From Oscillospiraceae bacterium (GTDB lineage Bacteria > Bacillota > Clostridia > Oscillospirales > Ruminococcaceae), in NCBI GenBank assembly GCA_029098085.1, contig JAQXNQ010000443.1:1-5286 (forward strand): 5,286 nucleotides of DNA, read 5' to 3'. Positions within the stretch are counted from its first letter, which is position 1. Each line of letters opens with the position of its first letter. Of the stretch, positions 1-3,962 are shown one piece after another. The notes beneath the pieces were generated by a model, which saw nothing but the letters and a program-made list of their open reading frames with translations, did not search any database and was not told the origin of the DNA. The translations under genes and the position numbers were made by a program.

Positions 1-115
1 AGGATTTCGCGCTCTGCGGAGCGCGACCAAGGCTCTGCCTTTGGAATCCGCGATTTTTTGAAAAAAATCGAGTAAAACTTTCTTCGCTTTGGCAGTCCAA
101 CGAAAAGCCGTTCCT
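1..115. repeat. Cluster of four consecutive stem-loops (intergenic repeat-like element)
   Basis: Four inverted repeats follow one another. The first is 8-14 with 19-25 (7 bp, loop TGCG). The second is 27-33 with 37-44 (CCAAGGC/GCCTTTGG, one bulged T). The third is 51-59 with 62-70 (CGATTTTTT/AAAAAATCG, with almost no loop). The fourth is 83-86 plus 89-92 with 97-104 (TTCG, a CT bulge, TTGG, loop CAGT, then CCAACGAA). No credible reading frame with a ribosome binding site covers it. The density of hairpins resembles the dispersed palindromic intergenic elements common in GC-rich Clostridia. That family resemblance is from general recollection and the copy number cannot be seen here. It could instead be the 3' untranslated tail of the gene to the left or a small structured RNA. 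Confidence 0.4.
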
Positions 116-162
116 TATTTGTGCAAACTGCTAATGCGCATCGACTTTATCGACACGCTGGA

Positions 163-186
163 GGGAGCGGAAACGCTCCCTTTTCT
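163..186 (+). terminator. Rho-independent terminator of the upstream gene
   Basis: A perfect 7-bp stem GGGAGCG/CGCTCCC (163-169 with 174-180) is closed by a GAAA tetraloop and followed at once by TTTTCTT. This is a textbook intrinsic terminator on the plus strand. The gene it ends lies off the left edge, because no reading frame with plausible coding character ends just before it inside the window. A promoter-like sequence follows within about 20 bases, so it marks the boundary between the upstream unit and the dnaD-like operon. Confidence 0.75.
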
Positions 187-216
187 TTATGGAAAAAGTG
201 TGGTATAATAAAAAAA
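181..216 (+). promoter_or_regulatory. Extended -10 promoter for the dnaD-like/dnaI-like operon
   Basis: TGGTATAAT at 201-209 contains a perfect TATAAT (204-209) preceded by TGN, the extended -10 element. No good -35 hexamer sits 16-18 bases upstream: that stretch is the T-rich tail of the preceding terminator (TTTTCT or TTTCTT). Extended -10 promoters can do without a strong -35. Transcription would start near 216 and leave about 270 nt of leader before the ATG at 486. It is the only promoter-like signal I can see between the terminator and the operon. Confidence 0.5.
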
Positions 217-462
217 GCCCTTGTGGCTTTACGGGAGAATGGCCGTGGGGTACAGATGACCTGGCTGCGCTCCTCGGTCGCTCAGAAACAGGCATATTGA
301 TATGAAAGCGTCAAAACAGGCGCAAAATTCACCGGTTCTGTCAATTTTTAAGGCGCGCAGCGCCGATTCACCTTAACTATTCACTATTCACTACGATCAG
401 CACTTTGCTGATTCAAAAGGCATCTTTTTCGACAGTCTGACACACCCGACCCGGTCGGGTGT
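214..462 (+). other. Gene-free leader of the dnaD-like operon with five small hairpins
   Basis: If transcription starts near 216, this is the 5' leader. Visible stem-loops are 214-219 with 225-230 (AAAGCC/GGCTTT; the first bases may lie before the start site), 352-356 with 360-364 (GGCGC/GCGCC), 396-402 with 406-412 (ATCAGCA/TGCTGAT), 415-419 with 424-428 (AAAAG/CTTTT) and 442-450 with 454-462 (ACACCCGAC/GTCGGGTGT, loop CCG). Bases 375-393 carry a short direct repeat of the unit ACTATTC. I recognise no known riboswitch core or T-box, and no reading frame with a ribosome binding site. Whether the hairpins regulate anything is unknown. Confidence 0.35.
442..462 (+). promoter_or_regulatory. Perfect 9-bp inverted repeat just upstream of the dnaD-like start
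   Basis: ACACCCGAC (442-450) and GTCGGGTGT (454-462) are exact reverse complements separated by CCG. The structure ends 23 bases before the ATG at 486 and 13 bases before its Shine-Dalgarno. It could be an RNA hairpin acting on initiation or attenuation, or a DNA operator. There is no T-tract after it (ACTTCACT follows), so a standard intrinsic terminator is unlikely. It also buries the possible GTG start at 459, which favours the ATG at 486. Confidence 0.45.
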
Positions 463-485
463 ACTTCACTCCTCCAGAGGTAGCT

Positions 486-1436
486 ATGAACGAATTTCCC
501 ACCTATGTTGTTCTGGACGGGAAAACCATCGACGCCCATCTCGCCGCTGCCAGCGGCGTCTACGTCAAGGTTCTTCTCGCCGCTCTCCGCCGTCAGGACA
601 CCGATCCCGGCCCCATTGCCGCCTGGCTTAACCTCCCCGAAAGCGATGTCCGCGAGGCCATCGGCTACTGGGAGGGCTGCGGCGTGCTGCCCTCCGTCCG
701 GACGGCTTCTTCCCCGGCTGCCTCTCCGGCGGACCGGGAAGCCACATCCTCCGCTCCGGCAAAGCCCCTGCCGGACAAGCCCCGTCTCACCGCCCGGCAG
801 CTGGCTCAGCGGGTGGAGCAGTCGGAGCAGCTGCAGTTTGTCCTGCAGACCTCCGAGGGCATCTATGGCCGTCCCCTGACCGACACCGAGCGCCGGGGAC
901 TGGTGTATTTTTATGAGGAGCTGGGACTGCCCGCCGACGTGATCGTCATGGCGGTGGATTTCTGCGTCTCCAACGGCAAGCTGCAGTTCAACTATCTGCA
1001 GAAGCTCTGCCGCGGCTGGGCGGAGCAGGGGGTCACCACCCACGCTCTGGCTGAGGAGTACATCCAGCGCCAGACCCAGCGATGGGGCAACGAAAAGCTG
1101 GTCATGGACGCCTTCGGCATCCGCAGCCGGGGACTGACCACCGATGAGCGGAAGTTCATCGGCCAGTGGTTCCAGCTGGGCTACGGCATCGACATGATCC
1201 GGCTGGCCTATGAACGCGCGGTGGACAAGATTGGAAGGCTCAGCTTTCCCTACATCAACAAAATTCTCGTCAGCTGGCATGAGAAGGACATCCGCACGCC
1301 GGAGGAGGCCGCCGAACGGGATCAGCCGGCACGGGCACCGGAAAAGGCCGCGCCCCGCCGTTCCTACGACGCCGGACAGTTTGACGCTTTGGGGCTGGAG
1401 CTGCCGGATCCGTCCGGCGGTTTCAGCGGCAGATAA
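486..1436 (+). CDS. DnaD-domain replication initiation/primosome protein, two DDBH2 modules
   Basis: The product is a 316-residue DnaD-family protein. In Firmicutes, DnaD/DnaB proteins bind origin DNA after DnaA and help recruit the DnaI-DnaC helicase complex. Residues about 20-70 look like a winged-helix (DDBH1-like) region, ending in a stretch that reads EAIGYWEGCGVL. Residues 71-103 form an Ala/Ser/Pro-rich linker. Two successive DDBH2-like helical modules follow, about 114-195 and 205-270. Each ends in the YxxxI/LxxxW signature: Y170, L174, W178 and Y256, I260, W264. Residues 271-316 are a polar, probably disordered tail. B. subtilis DnaD (about 230 residues) has one DDBH2, so this is the longer two-module form. 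The start is ATG 486 with AGAGG at 476-480. An in-frame GTG at 459 lies inside a hairpin and has no ribosome binding site. The gene ends in TAA, 15 bases before the helicase-loader gene, so the two are probably one operon. The family call is firm; whether it replaces DnaD, DnaB or a phage-type relative is open. Confidence 0.88.
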   Translation: MNEFPTYVVLDGKTIDAHLAAASGVYVKVLLAALRRQDTDPGPIAAWLNLPESDVREAIGYWEGCGVLPSVRTASSPAASPADREATSSAPAKPLPDKPRLTARQLAQRVEQSEQLQFVLQTSEGIYGRPLTDTERRGLVYFYEELGLPADVIVMAVDFCVSNGKLQFNYLQKLCRGWAEQGVTTHALAEEYIQRQTQRWGNEKLVMDAFGIRSRGLTTDERKFIGQWFQLGYGIDMIRLAYERAVDKIGRLSFPYINKILVSWHEKDIRTPEEAAERDQPARAPEKAAPRRSYDAGQFDALGLELPDPSGGFSGR

Positions 1437-1451
1437 AGGAGGGAGACGCAG
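1435..1451 (+). promoter_or_regulatory. Strong ribosome binding site of the helicase-loader gene
   Basis: AAAGGAGGG (1435-1443) overlaps the TAA stop of the dnaD-like gene and lies 8 bases before ATG 1452. It fixes the start of the second gene and supports co-transcription and coupled translation of the pair. Confidence 0.8.
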
Positions 1452-2453
1452 ATGAAAAACGAAGCAGTGGCCAAAGCGCTGCAGACCCTGAAGCAGCGGC
1501 AGCTGGCCGCCAGGGTGGAGCAGTCGCAGCATCTGGAGGAGATCGCCCAGAAGCTGCCCGAGGTCATGGAGGTGCGGGCAAAGCTCGCCCAGACCAGCGT
1601 ACAGCTGAGCCGCCTGATTCTGGCTCATCAGGAAAACGTGGAGGAGGGCGTCGCCCGGATCCGGGACGCCAACCTGGCTCTGCAGGCCGAGGAAAAGCGG
1701 CTGCTGCGGGAAAACGGCTATCCGGAGGATTATCTGAAGCTGAACCCGGTCTGCTCCCTCTGCGGCGACACCGGCTATCAGGGGGACAGGCGCTGCCGCT
1801 GTCTGGAGGGGCTGATCCGCCAGAACGCGCTGGAGGGGCTGAACCGGGTTTCCAGTCTGCGGCTCACCAGCTTTGACAGCTTTAATCTGTCCTATTATTC
1901 GGATAAGTACGATCCTCAGTACAAGGTCGTGCCCCGGGAGTGGATGAGCCAGGTGCTGAGCTTCTGCAAGTCCTATGCGGAGCAGTTCACCCCGAACGCC
2001 AAGGGCATTCTGATGTTCGGCGAGACCGGTCTGGGCAAGACCCACCTGTCCCTGTCCATCGCCTCGGAGGTCATCAGCCGGGGGTACGGCGTGGCCTACG
2101 GCTCCACCCAGGATTTTCTCCGCCAGATCGAGCAGGAGCACTTCCACCCGGAAAACGGCGGCGGCGGTACGCTGGATCAGCTGCTGGACGCCGATCTGCT
2201 GATTCTGGACGATCTGGGCGCCGAGTTCTCCACTCAGTTCACCAGGACGGCGGTCTACAACATCCTCAACACCCGGCTCAACCGGGAAAAGCCCACCATC
2301 CTCAGCACCAATCTGACCTGGCCCGAGATGGAGGAGCGCTACACCAGCCGGGTGGTGTCCAGGGTATACACCATGTTCACCTGCCTGCGGTTTATCGGAC
2401 AGGATATCCGTCAGATCAAGGCAAAACAAAAAGCCGCCGGTGGGGCGGGTTGA
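1452..2453 (+). CDS. DnaI/DnaC-type AAA+ replicative helicase loader
   Basis: The product is a 333-residue ATP-binding protein of the DnaC/DnaI/IstB-like AAA+ family, expected to load the replicative helicase onto DNA in the cytoplasm. Residues 1-90 are charged and helical, probably coiled coil, matching the helicase-binding N-terminal part of DnaI. A Cys cluster follows, C101, C104, C115 and C117 (CxxC-x10-CxC), likely a zinc site as known for DnaI. The ATPase core has Walker A GETGLGKT (190-197), Walker B LLILDD (249-254), a sensor-1 Asn287 in TILSTNL, and the arginine-containing box SRVVSRV (299-305). A glycine run lies at 236-239. The length is close to DnaI (about 311). A strong ribosome binding site sets the start, and the stop is TGA. 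The DnaD-domain gene directly upstream supports a primosome role rather than an IstB transposition helper; no transposase gene is present. It is commonly annotated dnaC or dnaI, and I leave the symbol open because the two names are used inconsistently. Confidence 0.9.
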   Translation: MKNEAVAKALQTLKQRQLAARVEQSQHLEEIAQKLPEVMEVRAKLAQTSVQLSRLILAHQENVEEGVARIRDANLALQAEEKRLLRENGYPEDYLKLNPVCSLCGDTGYQGDRRCRCLEGLIRQNALEGLNRVSSLRLTSFDSFNLSYYSDKYDPQYKVVPREWMSQVLSFCKSYAEQFTPNAKGILMFGETGLGKTHLSLSIASEVISRGYGVAYGSTQDFLRQIEQEHFHPENGGGGTLDQLLDADLLILDDLGAEFSTQFTRTAVYNILNTRLNREKPTILSTNLTWPEMEERYTSRVVSRVYTMFTCLRFIGQDIRQIKAKQKAAGGAG

Positions 2454-2703
2454 CATTTGGCTGAAAAAAAGCTCCTTTTTCTCCCTCCGAAAAATTTTTT
2501 TCGATTTCCTAATTGCCGCTCCCCCTGGGGAAAAGTGAATAAGTTGACTTTCTGTTCGCATGCGGCGCACACTCTTCCGCCTTCGATACCATGGAACGAA
2601 GGGTTTTTCAATAGACGCTTTGCCTAAATGAAAAAAATATTTTTGGGGATTTTTGCTGTTTTTCTTCCACATCTGCTCCGATGGGACTTTTGCGGAAAGC
2701 CCC
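2454..2703. other. AT-rich intergenic stretch between the helicase-loader gene and the nrdD promoter
   Basis: This stretch is much more AT-rich than its flanks. It has weak AT hairpins at 2463-2468 with 2476-2481 (GAAAAA/TTTTTC) and at 2488-2494 with 2497-2503 (CGAAAAA/TTTTTCG), the 8-base palindrome CGCATGCG at 2557-2564, and a candidate terminator at 2580-2608. A 57-codon frame from ATG 2628 begins MKKIFLGIFAVFL, which looks like a signal peptide. It has no ribosome binding site and runs through the nrdD promoter, so I do not call it. I see no gene here on either strand. Confidence 0.5.
2580..2608 (+). terminator. Candidate intrinsic terminator of the dnaD-like/dnaI-like operon
   Basis: CCTTCG (2580-2585) pairs with CGAAGG (2597-2602). 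The 11-base loop contains the palindrome CCATGG, and GTTTTT follows (2603-2608). The stem is only 6 bp, so strength is uncertain. Its position, 127 bases past the helicase-loader stop and about 95 bases before the next promoter, fits the end of the operon. Confidence 0.42.
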
Positions 2704-2740
2704 TTGACAACTGCCGCAAAAAGCTATATAATAGTCATTG
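2704..2740 (+). promoter_or_regulatory. Perfect-consensus sigma-A promoter of nrdD
   Basis: TTGACA (2704-2709), a 17-base spacer and TATAAT (2727-2732) match the housekeeping promoter consensus at every position. Transcription should start near 2737-2740, giving a leader of about 225 nt before the nrdD ATG at 2964. A promoter this strong usually needs repression. Candidate NrdR boxes overlap the -10 and lie just downstream of the start site. An inverted repeat TTTTGCGG/CCGCAAAA (2688-2695 with 2714-2721) brackets the -35. Confidence 0.88.
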
Positions 2741-2767
2741 TTACGAGAATAGTACTACATCTTGTGG
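2721..2767 (+). promoter_or_regulatory. Candidate tandem NrdR boxes
   Basis: The NrdR repressor binds paired 16-bp boxes of consensus acaCwAtATaTwGtgt, typically with 15-16 bp between them. The downstream segment 2752-2767 (GTACTACATCTTGTGG) matches all eight strongly conserved positions (C4, W5, A6, A8, T9, T11, W12, G13). The segment 2721-2736, which covers the -10, matches the left half well (CTATATA). Its right half (ATAG) is displaced by one base, so it is a weaker box. The gap between them is 15 bases and the centres are 31 bp apart, three helical turns. The target gene, a ribonucleotide reductase, is exactly what NrdR controls. The consensus is from established knowledge; binding here is inference. 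Confidence 0.55.
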
Positions 2768-2963
2768 TTTGGTTGCGGCCGTCCGGCAACCTGCATTCTG
2801 AGTGTCCGAAGGGGGAGGCCTGAAGGCCTTTCAAAAGGTACCGGAATGTTGTTCTGTGCCGGGCGGCTCTTTTTGCGCCCATCTGTCCCAAAGGGGCTCA
2901 GAGCAAGCCCTGAGGGGCGTACAGGGCGTCTGACCGGGCCCGAAGCCGGAAGGAGCAGATCCA
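2768..2963 (+). other. GC-rich structured 5' leader of nrdD
   Basis: This is the distal part of the predicted leader. Stem-loops visible by eye are 2771-2776 with 2786-2791 (GGTTGC/GCAACC), 2813-2820 with 2825-2832 (8 bp including two G-U pairs, loop TGAA; the GGGGGAGG purine run at 2811-2818 would be largely paired), 2861-2865 with 2876-2880 (GGGCG/CGCCC) and 2894-2898 with 2906-2910 (GGGCT/AGCCC). A competing pairing of the last is 2897-2901 with 2910-2914 (CTCAG/CTGAG). No adenosylcobalamin riboswitch core (GCCACTG box) or other aptamer I know is recognisable. A frame crossing it from TTG 2762 to 2998 has no ribosome binding site and overlaps the nrdD start. The leader may be regulatory or simply GC-rich. 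Confidence 0.4.
2950..2963 (+). promoter_or_regulatory. Ribosome binding site of nrdD
   Basis: AAGGAG (2950-2955) stands 8 bases before ATG 2964, an ideal spacing. It selects this start, after which the protein opens with the expected ATP-cone sequence (MITKIRKRDGREVPFN). Confidence 0.85.
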
Positions 2964-3962
2964 ATGATTACAAAAATCAGAAAGCGGGACGGGCGTGAGG
3001 TTCCCTTCAACATTGAAAAGATCTCCGCCGCGATCTTCAAGGCCGCTCAGGCCACCGGAGGACGGGATTACGAAACCGCCTTTGAGCTGGCGCAGGAGGT
3101 GGCCGAGTATGTGGAGAAGAGCTGTCCCGATCCGGTGCCGACCGTGGAGTACATCCAGGATGCGGTGGAGCACATTCTGGTGGAGCGGGGACATGCCCGC
3201 ACCGCCAAGAACTACATCCTCTACCGGGCGGAGCGCACCCGCATCCGGGAAATGAATACCCAGCTGATGAAGACCTATGAGGATCTGACCTTCAAGTCCG
3301 CCGCCGACAACGACGTCAAGCGGGAAAACGCCAACATCAACGGCGATACCGCCATGGGCTCCATGCTGAAGTACGGCTCGGAGGGCGCCAAGCGGTTCTA
3401 TGAGATGTTTGTGCTGGATCCGGTGCACGCCAAGGCGCACCGGGAGGGCGATATCCACATTCACGATCTGGACTTCCTGACCCTGACCACCACCTGCACC
3501 CAGATCGACCTGGGCAAGCTGTTCAAGGGCGGCTTCTCCACCGGTCACGGCTTTCTGCGGGAGCCCAACGACATCTCCAGCTACTCCGCCCTGGCCTGCA
3601 TCGCCATTCAGGCCAACCAGAACGACCAGCACGGCGGACAGAGCATTCCCTGCTTCGACTACTATCTGGCCGACGGCGTCCGCAAGACCTATAAGAAGCG
3701 CTATGTGACCAATCTGGGCAAGGCGCTGGAGCTGGTCTGCGGGCTGGAAAACGGCATTGACATCGCTGAGGACATCGCCTCCGGCATTGAGAGCGCGCTG
3801 GATCTGCGGCCCATCGTCGCGGGAAATAACGGCTATAAGGAGGCCGAGGCCGAGCGGCTGACCGCCATTGGCATCGGGGAGAGCGATGTAACCCGGGTGC
3901 AGAAGTTCGCCGCCCGGGAGGCCCTGAAGGAGACCGACCGCGCCACCTATCAGGCCATGTAG
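2964..3962 (+). CDS. nrdD: N-terminal part of NrdD as literally encoded (332 residues, ends at TAG)
   Basis: If the TAG terminates translation, this is the product. It contains the allosteric ATP-cone (about 3-93, starting ITKIRKRDGREVPFN) and the first part of the catalytic barrel, with Cys178 and the stretch GGFSTGHGFLREP that follows it. It lacks the thiyl-radical Cys, the zinc site and the glycyl-radical Gly, so alone it cannot be a reductase. Translation ends in RATYQAM, in the middle of a conserved helix: the expected continuation (ALVHNLTTMNSRAGSQVPFSS) starts immediately after the stop in the same frame. Expression signals are excellent (consensus promoter, AAGGAG). Typical NrdD chains are about 700-780 residues, so this is less than half. 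Confidence 0.75.
   Translation: MITKIRKRDGREVPFNIEKISAAIFKAAQATGGRDYETAFELAQEVAEYVEKSCPDPVPTVEYIQDAVEHILVERGHARTAKNYILYRAERTRIREMNTQLMKTYEDLTFKSAADNDVKRENANINGDTAMGSMLKYGSEGAKRFYEMFVLDPVHAKAHREGDIHIHDLDFLTLTTTCTQIDLGKLFKGGFSTGHGFLREPNDISSYSALACIAIQANQNDQHGGQSIPCFDYYLADGVRKTYKKRYVTNLGKALELVCGLENGIDIAEDIASGIESALDLRPIVAGNNGYKEAEAERLTAIGIGESDVTRVQKFAAREALKETDRATYQAM

Noticed and set aside
459..485. GTG 459 as the start of the dnaD-like gene
   Set aside because: The codon sits inside the perfect 442-462 hairpin and has no Shine-Dalgarno, whereas ATG 486 has AGAGG at the right distance and begins the recognisable protein.
2428..2448. Minus-strand terminator-like hairpin (CCGCC/GGCGG) followed on that strand by a T-run
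   Set aside because: It lies inside the coding end of the loader gene (KAKQKAAGG), and no minus-strand gene exists that it could terminate.
384..2672. 762-codon open frame on the minus strand over the dnaD-like and loader genes
   Set aside because: It is antisense to two genes with clear motifs. Its product is low-complexity Leu/Gly/Gln-rich sequence with no recognisable domain, and stops are rare because of the high GC codon use of the real genes.
2628..2801. Small plus-strand frame starting MKKIFLGIFAVFL, resembling a secreted peptide
   Set aside because: There is no Shine-Dalgarno upstream of ATG 2628. The frame runs straight through the consensus nrdD promoter and the NrdR boxes, and the hydrophobic start is what an AT-rich stretch encodes by chance.
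2768..2963. Adenosylcobalamin riboswitch ahead of the reductase gene
   Set aside because: The conserved core elements (GCCACTG box and the flanking GGGA signatures) are not present, and class III reductases do not use B12.
2762..2998. 78-codon plus-strand frame (TTG start) through the nrdD leader, a possible leader peptide
   Set aside because: It has no ribosome binding site, a weak start codon and composition typical of random GC-rich sequence, and it overlaps the nrdD start in another frame.
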